From Candidatus Terasakiella magnetica (lineage in GTDB: Bacteria; Pseudomonadota; Alphaproteobacteria; Rhodospirillales; Terasakiellaceae): a stretch of 64,000 bases of DNA. This document shows, piece after piece, positions 1 through 10,200 of this stretch. A program made the translations under genes and the position numbers. Each line of letters opens with the position of its first letter. The stretch's first letter is position 1. The stretch spans positions 124,001-188,000 of the forward strand of contig NZ_FLYE01000001.1 of assembly GCF_900093605.1 (NCBI RefSeq), read 5' to 3'. Under the pieces are notes generated by a model. The model had not been told where the DNA came from, did not search any database, and saw nothing but the letters and a program-made list of their open reading frames with translations.

Positions 1-1158
1 GCGAAAGGCGCGTGAGATATTGCTTTTAGGCGTGATGAAGTCTGTTGAACGGGTGGAGTTCAGTAGGTTATCGGCTGCGGCAAAAACACGTTCTTCACTG
101 TAGCTTTGCAACAGTTTTTCAGGCGCTTTGCCCTCCATGACCATTTTAAGCTTCCATGTGAGGTTATCAATGTCTTGAACGCCGGTGTTGGCACCGCGTG
201 CACCAAAAGGTGAGACTTGGTGTGCAGCATCGCCTGCAATAAAGACACGACCACATTTGAAGTCTTGCAGTTGACGACAGGCAAATTGATAAACAGAGAC
301 CCATTCCAACTCAAATTCCACATCTTCACCCAACATGGCTTTGAGGCGGGGAATAACATTTTCCGGCTTTTTCTCTTCTTCTGGGTCGCAATCCCACCCC
401 AGCTGGAAGTCAATGCGCCACACATCATCAGATTGCATATGGAGCAAAACAGATTGGTTGCGGTGAAAGGGGGGATTAAACCAGAACCAGCGTTCTGCCG
501 GGAAATCCGCTTTCATGACCACATCAGCGATGAGGAAACGGTCTTGGAAGAATTGGCCTTCAAAATCAAGGCCGAGCATTTTACGTGTATCGGAACTTGC
601 ACCATCACAAGCCACCACATAATCAGCTTCGACTTTATAAACACCGTCTGGTGTTTCGACTTGCATGGCCACATGGTCATCGTTGTTTTTGATGCTGATG
701 GTCTTTGATTTCCAACGAAAATCAATCAGATCACCATACTGTTTTTTACATTCATCAATCATATATTCTTCAAGATAATATTGCTGAAGATTGATGAAGG
801 CAGGGATTTTATGGTCGTCTTCTGGCAGGAGGTCGAACTGATAGACCAGTTCTTCATCACGAAAGACTTTGCCGACTTTCCATTCAACAGACTTATCAAT
901 CATGCGCTCGCCAACGCCAAGACGGTCCCAGATTTCAAGGGGACGTTTGGCATAGCAAACAGCGCGTGAACCGATGGAAACGGTGTTGCTGTCATCAAGG
1001 ACTACAACGGGGATGCCTTGCTTGGCAAAATCAAGCGCTGTGGTCAGGCCAACGGGGCCTGCACCAATAACAACGGCCTTGTGGCGTTTAATGGTGCCTG
1101 TTTTTTGTTCTTCTGACTGAACATATTCAAATTCAGGATATTCGTATGTATTTAACAT
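1..1158 (-). CDS. FAD-dependent aromatic-ring monooxygenase (MhpA/PHBH-like), 3' end outside window
   Basis: The 386 codons visible run from an ATG at 1158 off the left edge. The N-terminus carries the Rossmann FAD motif G32-x-G34-x-x-G37 in 'VVIGAGPVGLTTA'. A 'VVACDGASSDTRKMLGL' segment matches the DG motif, and 'FIAGDAAHQVSPFGARGAN' near residues 303-321 is the second FAD (GD) motif of the PHBH/MhpA class of flavin hydroxylases. These enzymes hydroxylate aromatic rings using NAD(P)H and O2 in the cytoplasm; the substrate cannot be read here. The gene follows the VOC gene by 27 bp on the same strand (purine-rich 'AGAG' before the ATG), so the two are probably one transcript. Together with the divergent MarR gene this suggests a regulated phenolic or gentisate-like catabolic operon. 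Family assignment is firm; pathway is inference. Confidence 0.88.
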   Translation of the reverse strand, partial: MLNTYEYPEFEYVQSEEQKTGTIKRHKAVVIGAGPVGLTTALDFAKQGIPVVVLDDSNTVSIGSRAVCYAKRPLEIWDRLGVGERMIDKSVEWKVGKVFRDEELVYQFDLLPEDDHKIPAFINLQQYYLEEYMIDECKKQYGDLIDFRWKSKTISIKNNDDHVAMQVETPDGVYKVEADYVVACDGASSDTRKMLGLDFEGQFFQDRFLIADVVMKADFPAERWFWFNPPFHRNQSVLLHMQSDDVWRIDFQLGWDCDPEEEKKPENVIPRLKAMLGEDVEFELEWVSVYQFACRQLQDFKCGRVFIAGDAAHQVSPFGARGANTGVQDIDNLTWKLKMVMEGKAPEKLLQSYSEERVFAAADNLLNSTRSTDFITPKSNISRAFR

Positions 1159-1185
1159 GTCTCTAATCTCTTCCCACATAAACCC

Positions 1186-1722
1186 TTAATCGTTGAATTC
1201 TTTTTCATGCATCCATTTGGCATGTTCAGGTGCGCGCTTGGTTTTTGACCATTCATCAAGCATGTCCCACTTCACATCATCCAGTTTTTTGCTCATGTCT
1301 GGTGTGCCTGTGTTTGCGGCTAATTCAAGGCGGTGACCGCTTGGGTCATAGAAATAGATGGACTGGAAGATTGTATGGTCTGTTGGGCCGACAACTTCAA
1401 TGCCGTCTGCTTCCAACTTACCTTTGGCTTCCATTAATTCTTCAACAGAACCAACTTGGAAGGCGATGTGTTGGCACCATTTCGGTGTGTTTTCATCGCG
1501 GCCCATTTCAGGCGAGTTTGGTAGCTCGAAAAAGGCAAGGATGTTGCCGCTACCCGCATCCATAAAAATATGCATGTAGGGGTCCGGTTCCTTTGTGGAG
1601 GGAACCTCATTTTCAGCAATGGCAAGGACGAAATCCATATCGAGGTATTTTTGATACCATTCAACTGTTTCTTTCGCATCTTTGCAGCGATACGCAACAT
1701 GATGGATTTTTTGAATTGTCAT
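1186..1722 (-). CDS. VOC (glyoxalase/extradiol dioxygenase fold) protein
   Basis: A 178-residue protein with the vicinal-oxygen-chelate pattern: 'IHHVAYRCKD' at the start, 'CQHIAFQVGSVEEL' in the second half and 'YFYDPSGHRLELAA' near residue 130. His8, His85 and Glu133 sit where VOC enzymes place metal ligands, so a metal-dependent lyase, isomerase or dioxygenase is likely. The C-terminal 40 residues form a charged tail beyond the VOC core. The start is supported by 'AGGGAG' seven bases before ATG. It is the first gene of the minus-strand operon with the flavin monooxygenase, under a promoter overlapped by an inverted repeat. Such pairs occur in aromatic-catabolism clusters, where the VOC protein may act on a ring-hydroxylation product. 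The exact reaction is not determinable. Confidence 0.85.
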   Translation of the reverse strand: MTIQKIHHVAYRCKDAKETVEWYQKYLDMDFVLAIAENEVPSTKEPDPYMHIFMDAGSGNILAFFELPNSPEMGRDENTPKWCQHIAFQVGSVEELMEAKGKLEADGIEVVGPTDHTIFQSIYFYDPSGHRLELAANTGTPDMSKKLDDVKWDMLDEWSKTKRAPEHAKWMHEKEFND

Positions 1723-1752
1723 TTAACTGCTCCCTGTAGCGGCTTTTAATAA

Positions 1753-1787
1753 GTTACATTTGAAACTATAATTGTTTCATGTGTAAC
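1753..1787. promoter_or_regulatory. 35-bp inverted repeat, likely MarR operator over the VOC operon promoter
   Basis: The arms GTTACA-TT-TGAAAC (1753-1766) and GTTTCA-TG-TGTAAC (1774-1787) are symmetric around a 7-bp AT-rich centre, with 12 of 14 arm positions pairing. On the minus strand a sigma70-like promoter can be read as TTGATT (complement of 1789-1794), 18 bp, TATAGT (complement of 1765-1770). The repeat therefore lies between and over the -35 and -10 of the VOC operon. MarR dimers bind such palindromes and usually repress until a phenolic ligand binds. The adjacent divergent marR gene makes it the obvious binder; that is inference. Confidence 0.65.
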
Positions 1788-1894
1788 TAATCAAGCAAAA
1801 AAAAAGGAAAGAAAGAAAAAAACTTGCGATTTACTCTGCCATGTTCTTAGATAGTTATGAATGAAACTAAATAAAGCGGTGGAAATACAGGGCT

Positions 1895-2371
1895 ATGAGA
1901 AGAGATAAACCAGCAGAGAATTTTAAACTGGAAACATTTTTTCCTTATCTGGTGCGTATTTATTACCGCGCTGTCAGCCGTTCAGTCTCCACAATTTACG
2001 AAAAAGAATATGACCTGACCGTTTCAGAATGGCGCGCTATGGCTGTTTTGGGAAATAGTGATGATCCGCTTTCAGCCGGAGAAATTGTCACACGCTCAAG
2101 TATTGATAAAGTCAAGGTTAGCCGAGCTATTTCCGGGTTAACCCAGAAAGGATATCTGGAGCGAAAAGTTGATGAAGGCGATCGTCGTAAAGTTGCCCTT
2201 CAATTAACGCGCAACGGTTACTATGTATTTGATGAGCTTGTGGCAAAGGTTCAGGACTTAGAAAGTCAGCTTTTAGAGGGCTTTGATGCAGGGGAAAAAG
2301 ACCAGCTGCTCTCCCTCATGGCGAGAGTTAGAAAAAATGCAGATAAGCTTAATGGTTCTGAGGAAATGTAA
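1895..2371 (+). CDS. MarR-family transcriptional regulator
   Basis: A 158-residue winged-helix protein. Residues about 45-115 read as the MarR DNA-binding domain: 'LTVSEWRAMAVLG' (helix), 'SAGEIVTRSSIDKVKVSRAISGL' (recognition helix) and 'GYLERKVDEGDRRKVALQLT' (wing with the typical D-x-R-[RK] tip). The N- and C-terminal helices would form the dimer interface. It is divergent from the VOC/flavin monooxygenase operon, with an inverted repeat in the shared spacer, so it probably controls that operon, as MarR proteins beside phenolic catabolic genes commonly do. The L-serine dehydratase gene starts 15 bp downstream, so the two may share a message although no functional link is evident. Confidence 0.92.
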   Translation: MRRDKPAENFKLETFFPYLVRIYYRAVSRSVSTIYEKEYDLTVSEWRAMAVLGNSDDPLSAGEIVTRSSIDKVKVSRAISGLTQKGYLERKVDEGDRRKVALQLTRNGYYVFDELVAKVQDLESQLLEGFDAGEKDQLLSLMARVRKNADKLNGSEEM

Positions 2372-2386
2372 GTGAAAGGGTAGGGA

Positions 2387-3796
2387 TTGACCCAAGTCGA
2401 TAAAAAGCAAATTGAAACAAACTTAAGTGTTGTCGACTTATTTACAATCGGGATAGGTCCTTCCAGTTCGCATACTGTTGGGCCGATGAGGGCTGGTTAT
2501 CTCTTCTGCCAAGATCTGATTAATCAGAAAACTATTGATCAAGTCTCCTCATTAAAAATCAACCTCTATGGGTCACTTGCCTTAACTGGTAAAGGTCATG
2601 CGACTGATAATGCCGTTTTGCTGGGCTTAAGCGGGCAAAGGCCACGCAGTGTGGACCCCGATAATATTAATGTGACTCTCGATCGCATTAGAGAGAATAG
2701 CGAGCTTGTTCTCGGTGATCTTCACGTAATTAAATTTGTTGAGCGCGATGATCTGCTTTTCAATTATGAAATCGTAAAGCCTGAACATCCAAATGCCATG
2801 CAAATCGCTGCCTTTAATTCGAAGGGGGATTTACTGCACCAACAGGAGTATTTCTCAGTTGGTGGCGGCTTTATCGTCTGTAAAAGTGAGCATAATCAGG
2901 CTGAATATAGTGGGCCAGATGTTACCTTGAAATATCCTTTTACCTCAGCTGAAGAATTGTTGGAAATTGGCAAGGCTGAAAACCTATCAATCGCAGAAAT
3001 CATGATGGCAAACGAGCATTCATGGCGCAGTGATGATGAGACATATGACTTTCTCAAACGTGTGCGTAATGCCATGAGTGACTGTATTGATCGAGGATGT
3101 CAGCAAACAGGCAAGCTTCCCGGTGCCTTTAATGTACAGCGCCGTGCAAATGAACTTTATTGTGAATTGACGGAGCAACCTGAAGCAGGCTTAAAAGACC
3201 CCTTGACCGTTATGGATTGGGTCAATCTTTATGCTTTGGCTGTAAGTGAAGAAAACGCTGCTGGCGGGCGTGTGGTGACAGCACCGACAAATGGGGCCGC
3301 AGGTGTGATGCCTGCTGTATTGCGTTATTATGAGCGGTTTGCGCCAAATGCGAGTGAAGAGGGCATGAGGTGTTTTCTTCTTACCGCTGCCGCAATCGGT
3401 GTTTTATACAAAAAAAGGGCATCGATTTCAGGGGCTGAAGTGGGCTGTCAGGGCGAGGTCGGTGTGGCGTGTTCCATGGCTGCTGGTGGGCTAACAGCAG
3501 CACTTGGAGGAAGTAACGAACAGGTTGAAAATGCTGCAGAAATTGGTATGGAGCATAATCTTGGCCTGACTTGTGACCCGGTTGGTGGCTTGGTGCAAAT
3601 CCCCTGTATTGAGCGCAATACAATGGGGGCAATGAAAGCGATAAATGCCTCACGCTTGGCCCTAAGGGGGGATGGAACGCATCTTGTCTCTTTAGATAAG
3701 GTGATTGAGACCATGAGGCAGACGGGTCTTGATATGAGAAGCAAGTATAAAGAAACCTCTAAAGGTGGTCTCGCAGTCAGTATTGTTGCGTGCTGA
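2387..3796 (+). CDS. sdaA: L-serine dehydratase, single-chain iron-sulfur type
   Basis: Converts L-serine to pyruvate and ammonia with a [4Fe-4S] cluster. The N-terminus has the diagnostic '[22 protein letters not shown]' segment, followed by the beta domain, and the catalytic alpha domain begins near residue 190. Cys354, Cys396 and Cys407 are spaced 42 and 11 residues apart, the spacing of the cluster ligands in structurally known bacterial serine dehydratases. The chain ends in Cys469, matching the C-terminal cysteine that folds into the active site there ('tail in mouth'). The start is TTG at 2387, six bases after an in-frame TAG; no ATG or GTG is available before the conserved region, so TTG is forced. 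The gene sits 15 bp after marR. Confidence 0.95.
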   Translation: MTQVDKKQIETNLSVVDLFTIGIGPSSSHTVGPMRAGYLFCQDLINQKTIDQVSSLKINLYGSLALTGKGHATDNAVLLGLSGQRPRSVDPDNINVTLDRIRENSELVLGDLHVIKFVERDDLLFNYEIVKPEHPNAMQIAAFNSKGDLLHQQEYFSVGGGFIVCKSEHNQAEYSGPDVTLKYPFTSAEELLEIGKAENLSIAEIMMANEHSWRSDDETYDFLKRVRNAMSDCIDRGCQQTGKLPGAFNVQRRANELYCELTEQPEAGLKDPLTVMDWVNLYALAVSEENAAGGRVVTAPTNGAAGVMPAVLRYYERFAPNASEEGMRCFLLTAAAIGVLYKKRASISGAEVGCQGEVGVACSMAAGGLTAALGGSNEQVENAAEIGMEHNLGLTCDPVGGLVQIPCIERNTMGAMKAINASRLALRGDGTHLVSLDKVIETMRQTGLDMRSKYKETSKGGLAVSIVAC

Positions 3797-3868
3797 TTTA
3801 CACCCACGGTTGCACTCTATTTTGATAAAAACACTGATCCGTACAATTGCGTATAGGGGCAAAAAAGT

Positions 3869-3900
3869 AAGTTATTTATCAGTAACTTTCTTATTTTATT
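3869..3900 (+). terminator. weak candidate terminator after sdaA
   Basis: AAGTTA (3869-3874) and TAACTT (3883-3888) form a 6-bp stem with an 8-nt loop, followed by the T-rich run TTCTTATTTTATT. It lies 72 bases after the sdaA stop. The stem is short and AT-rich, so this is only a candidate. Confidence 0.35.
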
Positions 3901-3927
3901 ACATGTAATTTAATTCTGTGAAGGTCG

Positions 3928-3966
3928 TTTCCTGCGAATCTTTTACGCTCAAAGATTCGCAGGAAA
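3928..3966. repeat. perfect 16-bp stem hairpin upstream of the giant gene
   Basis: Positions 3928-3943 and 3951-3966 are perfect reverse complements (core CCTGCGAATC / GATTCGCAGG) around a 7-nt loop TACGCTC. No T-run follows on either strand, so it is not a textbook intrinsic terminator. It lies in the 451-bp spacer between sdaA and the giant gene, about 240 bp before the predicted promoter. It could be a sdaA 3'-end stabiliser, a terminator without T-tract or a protein-binding palindrome. The rest of the spacer is AT-rich with no credible gene. Confidence 0.6.
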
Positions 3967-4146
3967 TGGAAAGATAATGGTTCATTGGTTCCTGTTTCTG
4001 AATGGTTAATTTCTTCCTAATAATACATTTGGGCTGTGCAAATTATAAAATTCTTTTAAAAACAATGCGTTATGTGTGGGGTTGGATGTTTGTGCAAAGT
4101 GCGGGAACATCTAGGTGGTTTTGATTATCTTTATGTGTGCAGAAGT

Positions 4147-4180
4147 TTGGGTTTTAGGCTCAAATTTGCTATAATTTGCT
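4147..4180 (+). promoter_or_regulatory. putative promoter of the giant gene with tandem AATTTGCT repeats
   Basis: A perfect TATAAT hexamer at 4170-4175 is preceded at 17 bp by TTGGGT (4147-4152), a poor -35. AATTTGCT occurs twice, at 4163-4170 and 4173-4180, exactly 10 bp apart, so both copies lie on the same DNA face and wrap the -10. Transcription would start near 4182, giving a leader of about 65 nt. A weak -35 with phased repeats suggests an activator or repressor, but the binder is unknown. The ribosome site before ATG 4248 is also weak (GGCGGGCAAGC). Confidence 0.45.
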
Positions 4181-4247
4181 CAATTAAAAATACCATTATT
4201 ATGCTTTCTTGAGGGCATGGGTTAACACTAGTAGGCGGGCAAGCTGA

Positions 4248-7200
4248 ATGAATTATTTTGATCGTGGTAACGGACAGTCCGGGGATACTCGTACTGCCGA
4301 TTTCGTATTGGATGCAGTAGACGCGAAAGTTGTGCTTCCAGATGCAGTCAATATTGCAACTGTTCAGTTTGATCGACAAGGTCCTGACTTGCAACTCACC
4401 TCATCAAGTGGTGAGACTGTGCTTGTCACAAATTATTTTGCAGCCCCGCAATCACCTGTTTTGACATTTGCCAACAATGTGGACTTGCCCGCCCATATTG
4501 TGAGCAAACTTGCAGGCCCTATTGCGCCTAACCAAGTTGCCCAAGCCGCAGACCCAGCCTTGGCAGAACCCATCGGTTCTGTTGAAACCGCAGAAGGTGT
4601 CGTTGAAGTGCTGCGCGCTGACGGTACCCGCGAAACTCTCGCTGTTGGAGATGCCGTTTTTCAAGGTGATGAGCTGATCACAGGTGCTGGTGGCGCTGTC
4701 GGTATTGTCTTTGCCGATGAAACCACGTTCGCGCTTGGTGAAGATGGCCGCATGATCTTGGATGAGATGGTCTATGATCCGGGCGACCAAAATGGTGCCA
4801 TCGGCATGACGATCCTGTCTGGCGCCATGAGCTTTGTGTCTGGAGCGGTTGCCAAGGTTAATCCCGATGCCATGCAGATTACCACACCGGTTGCGACCAT
4901 TGGTATTCGCGGTACTGGTGGTGTTTTGAGCATGACCAATGGTCAGCTGGGTGCTGCCCTTGTTGGGGAAGCTGACGGTACGGTCGGTGAAATTTCCGTA
5001 ACCTCCTCAAGTGGGGAAACCATCACCATCAACGTTGAAAACGGCATGGTGACGGCAACAGCTGCTGGCGTGAGTGACGTCGTCATCGGGACGGTGGACC
5101 AAATCGTCGCCTTGGGCGGAAACGCCCTTGTCGTGATGGCATCAGCCGGTGTGCTGGCAGCTTCAATCTCATCTGCTGCCCAAGAAGCACAAGAAAAACT
5201 TGATGCGCAAAATGATCCAGAAGTCGAGCTCAACACCACAGATGTGAACCAGTTCGACGCTGCTGATTTCCTGAATAACTTTGCTGAGGTCGCAGCGCAA
5301 ACACAATTAGATGTCGCTGCCTTTTTTGCTGAAACAGAAGAACTTATCCAACAAGCGGTTAAAAAGGCGGTTGAGGAAGCCGTTGCAGAGTTTAACGAAT
5401 ATGCTGCAGCAGAAACTGCATTGCAAGAAGCTGAAGCGGCGGCAAAAGCGGCCTCTGATACGGCGCTTAATGCGGAAACGACCGTTACAGAACTTAGAAA
5501 TGATTTTAACGGTATTCAGAATAAAAATGACGATGGAACTGTCAAAACAGCCTCTGTTGATACACTTTCCAAACAGTTTAATACCTCAAGCATTACCGTT
5601 GATTCCGTAAAAGATGTTTTGTATGCAGGTTTTGACTCTTTTGGGGCAGCTACTGCTGTATCAACAGCAGCAAATGGAATTAAAGAACTGGCAGGCATTT
5701 CTTATGCGGCAACGGGTGAGGGGCTTACAGGTGAAGAACTTGAGGCCATTGCTGATGAAATTAAGGCCGCAGCGGCTGCCATTCAGGAAACAGCAAATAT
5801 CCTTAAACAAACTATTGATGCGGTAAATGAAGCCACGAAAGAGCTGGTTACGGATTTGCTTGCTAATGAAGCAAACCTCAATACATGGCGGGGCACTTTA
5901 ACCACCGGTAAAGAAGACTATCACGGTTTGACGCTGGATGCCGCTGCCGAGCTTTATATCGCCACGCGTGATGATGAGCTGATTAACGCACAACTTACGG
6001 CATCAGGTGCAACATTTGATGTTACTGCCACATCCGATCTTTTGACTTCCGTAAATAGTGAACTCGCTGATGTTGTTACGGCCGTAAATAATGTTCAGTC
6101 ATCTGATGGTTCAAAATTAACAAGCTTTGAATCTGTGCTGACATCGGTCACAACCGTTGTGACTTCTGCCAATACAATCAGCAACAGTGCCTTTAGTGCC
6201 CTTGCATCAGATGATGTGACAACGGTTAAGAACACCGCATCACCTATCTTTGAAAGCGCATCAAGCCTGACCGATACGTTAAAAGATCTACGTAATGGGG
6301 CAATTTCTAAATATTATTCTGATTTCCAAGACTTAGCTGATTCACGTGTTGCTGACTCGCTGGTCAAATCGCGTTCAGAAAATGAAGATATTTTCCGTGA
6401 ACTGCTTAATGATATTAGTTCTGCCAAAGGGTCTGCAGAAAGTGATGATGCATATCTTGATTACATTGATGGTGATGCACAGACAAATCTGACAACTTGG
6501 ACCAATGCGGTTCCAACACGGGCAACTGCCTACAATACAGCCAAGACAGATTTATCTTCTGCGGTAACTGATTTACAGGATAAATCAGCCGCAGTTCTCC
6601 AGCCTTTGATCGATTTTGTCACTGTGAAAGCGACTTACGGCGTTTTAACAGACCGCATCAATGTGGCTTTGGAAAGTGTGAAATCTTACGCCACAGAAGA
6701 ACTTGAAACAGCCAATGAGACTTTCATTGATACGGCGGCTGTATCACTTGATGCGTTAAATGAAACATTTGAATTGGTTGAAACGAGCCTGAGTGGTTCT
6801 ATCGGCTCTGACTTAGCAGCGGCTAAAACAAAACTGGCTCAAGCCACCACTGAAATGACAACCTTGCAAGGCAGTGTTGATGGCTCTGGCCTTTTTGATG
6901 GGGCGCAGGAACAAACAGATGCTGAAAAAGATCAGGATATTCAGGACTTCCAGGACTTTATCGATTATTTGATTGAGCTTGAAACCCTTGTTGATACGGC
7001 AAAAACAGAATTGACCAATGCAAGCGAAACAACATCACTTGCTTACTTAAATAGTTTTGATACGGCCCTGACAGCCATCAGAGGATCACTTGCAACAGCA
7101 AAAACTGCCTTGAAGGAAGCTTTTGATGATGAGCTGACAGCTGTTGTTAATGATAGCACAACACCAACAGCAGCCTTGAGTGCGGCGGTTAAAGAAATTA

Positions 7201-10200
7201 ATGAAGGTATTGCAGCCACTGCCACAGCAAAGACTGAATTGACTAATGCCATTCAAGGTATTGCTGATGATTACCCGCAAAATACGGATTTAGCCGATAA
7301 TGCACAGGCCGTAAAAACAGCAGCGCAAACCTCAGATACAATTGATAAGGTTGCGAAAGAACTTACGGATGTTTGGGAAGCTGCCTTTGATGCCTCAAAG
7401 ACGGCGCGCGATAATATTGAAGGTGACTATACGTCCAAAGAGACAGCATATAATAATGCTTTAGGTGCAGAAGAAACAGCCCGCCAAACGTTGCTGGGTG
7501 ATCCTAATGATAGTAATGATTCAGGTAAGCTTGGTGATTTCCTCGATAAATCAAATGCTTATTCTGAGGCTCAGCAAAAACTTTCTTATTACGAATCATA
7601 TTTTGAAGTTGGTAAAGCGGTTGCTGAAGCCAAGGCTGAACTTGAACTTTCCTTACAGGAAGATCTGGTCTCAAGTGCTTTAAGTGATGCATTATCAGCC
7701 GTTGCCGATGCTGAAACAGCTGTGGATGCAGCTTATGCGGCCTCTCTTGATGGGGCTGCCGACTCAACCATTACAGCTGCGGCTGTTGCGGCGGTGCAAA
7801 CAGCAAAAACAGCAGCAGATACAGCATTGGAAAATGCAGTTTATGCGTTAGGTAAAGCCGCAAAGCTTAATCCAGCCAATGATGACCTTGCCACAAACCA
7901 TGCTGATTATTATGCCCTTGCCAAGGCAACGCCAAGTGATTGGCAAGAACGTTATGATTCTATTGAATCGACTTTTGATATCGTTCTTTCCCTGCGCCAA
8001 GCCAGTGGCGAGAGCTATGACAACTTTGCAGGGGGCTCAGTTAATTTCACAAAAGATGGCTCCATTGAAAAGCTGTTAACGGCTGCTCAGAAATACAATG
8101 AATTGGCTGTGGCGCGTGAAACCAACGGTGATATCTCAACCGCTCAAAGCGCTGTTGATACAGCGGTAACAGCCGTTGAAGGTGAGCAGAAAACAGCAGC
8201 GACTAATCGTGCAAAAAGTGCGGTTGAAGATGCGGTGAATGCGGATAATAAAGCCACAGTGCTGGAGACAAAACTTTCCAATGCCATGACACAGGCGGCA
8301 AAAACCGATGTAAATGGCGAGGCAACGGGCCTTCAAACAGAAATTAATGGATTAATTACTCAAATCCGTGCGCAGGCAACGTCTGCCAAGACATTGAGTA
8401 ATTCCATTCGCCCAACAACAAAAGCAAAAGAAGCAACTAAAATTGCCGAAGATGCTGAGGCTGCTGCAGTTCAGGCACAAACATTGGTGCAACAAGCCGA
8501 AGATAAAGTCATTGAGTTATCCGGGCTTGTTGTTGATGCGCTTGTCAGTCAAATCGATACTTTGGCACAAACAGCAGCAACTAACGAAGCAACGGCTGAA
8601 CTGGCTAAGCTGGAAACAGATGATTACTTGGCTGTTATTAAACCATTGGAAAGCTTGCAGCCAGATGATGCGAACTTAACACAAGCAAGTGTTACGACGG
8701 TTTCAAACAATCAGGCTTTGATTGATGCCGAAAACACAAAAGCACAAACAGCGGCAACTAATGCAGATACAGCAGCTGATAGCGCAGAAAGCTTACTTGC
8801 TGATTTAAAGCTGGCGGCAAATGGTTATTCCGACTTTGCCGTGCAACTTTCCACCGCTTCTGCGGACACCGGGGATGCGCGTATTGCAGCATCTCAAGCT
8901 GAAAACGCCGCGCAAAACACATCTTATGCTCTTTCTAAATCAACGTCGGCAAAAGATTTAATTGGTGCTAAGTTAGATGCGAAAGAATTTTCTGAAGCCG
9001 CGCAAAAAGCAGCTGAAGAAGCAGCGGCCAAAGCAGCAAAAGAAGCTCAAGAAGCAATTGATGCAGAGGCTGAGCGCCAAGCTCAAGAAACGGCTTCTGC
9101 CATTAAGAAGACAGGTGAGCTTGCTGATCTGGCGACAACAAAAGCTGCCCTTGCCCAAAGTTATGCCGAAGCTGCACAAGCAGCAGCGGTACGTGCAAAC
9201 CAAACCGTTGCTGATGCGCAATATGAATTAGCGTCTCAAGCCGCACAAGAAGCTGAATCTGCTGCGGCCTCTGCAGCAACTGAGGCTGCGGGCCATGGGT
9301 CAGAAGCTCTGGCTGCGGCCTCGCGTGCATCAAGTGCCTCAACCGATGCGCAAGGTCATTTAGCAACTGCACTTACTGCAAAACAAACAGCCAGTAATTC
9401 AGCCGATGCTGCCAATGCATGGCGCGCAGGTACGGCAAGTGCAGATGTGGTTTCAACAAAAGCAGATGTTGATGCGGTTTCTGATGCCTCAACAGGTCTT
9501 GTCGCTATTGCAAATGCAAATGCTGAGCTGGCAATCGCTGCGGTAAATGAAGCTAAATTTGGTGGTAATGGTAAGCCCGGTGCGGTGAAGCTGCAAGTTG
9601 ATGCTGCAGCGGCAAAAGCCTCATGGGAGTCACAAAAAGATTCTGAATCGGCGGCGGTTGAGCGTTTGTCAAATGAGATGACAAGTGAAGGTGTGGCAGT
9701 TCCGGCCGACCTTGCGACCTTAACGGCAAATCAACTTGATGCCCTTGATTTAAGTGGTGCGACACGTGAAGCGGTATTGCGCATTTGGGTGAACGCCCTA
9801 AAAGCCTCAAAAGCGGCGACAACAAATGCTTCAAACGCTTATACAACGGCGAATGAAGCTGCCACGGCTGCTACCAGTGAGGTAACGGTTGCCGAAGGTG
9901 AAGCAAGTGCGGCCTTGAGCGCTGCTGTTGCTGCAGCTCAACAGGTTGCTGACTTGGTCGCCAAAGCGGCTTCTGCTGCTGCGACTGAAACATTGGGTCG
10001 TCTGGCGGCTGACTTGCAGGCAGAAAGCACGGTTGATGACGCGCTTGATGTGATGACAGCGTCAAATGCCACATTGGATAGTGCCACATCTTCAACCGAT
10101 TCAACCGATGTGATTGATGCACAGTTGGTGACCTTAAACCAGCTTACATCAGTCACTGTTGCAAATATTACTGATGCAAATGTAACTTCTGCGCAAACGG

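Noticed and set aside
217-708. 163-codon plus-strand open frame
   Set aside because: It lies opposite the flavin monooxygenase, whose FAD motifs are clear on the minus strand.
9000-9100. Possible AAG-type LapG sites in the Ala-rich stalk
   Set aside because: Ala-rich sequence produces such tetrapeptides by chance and the position is far from the N-terminus where LapG acts.
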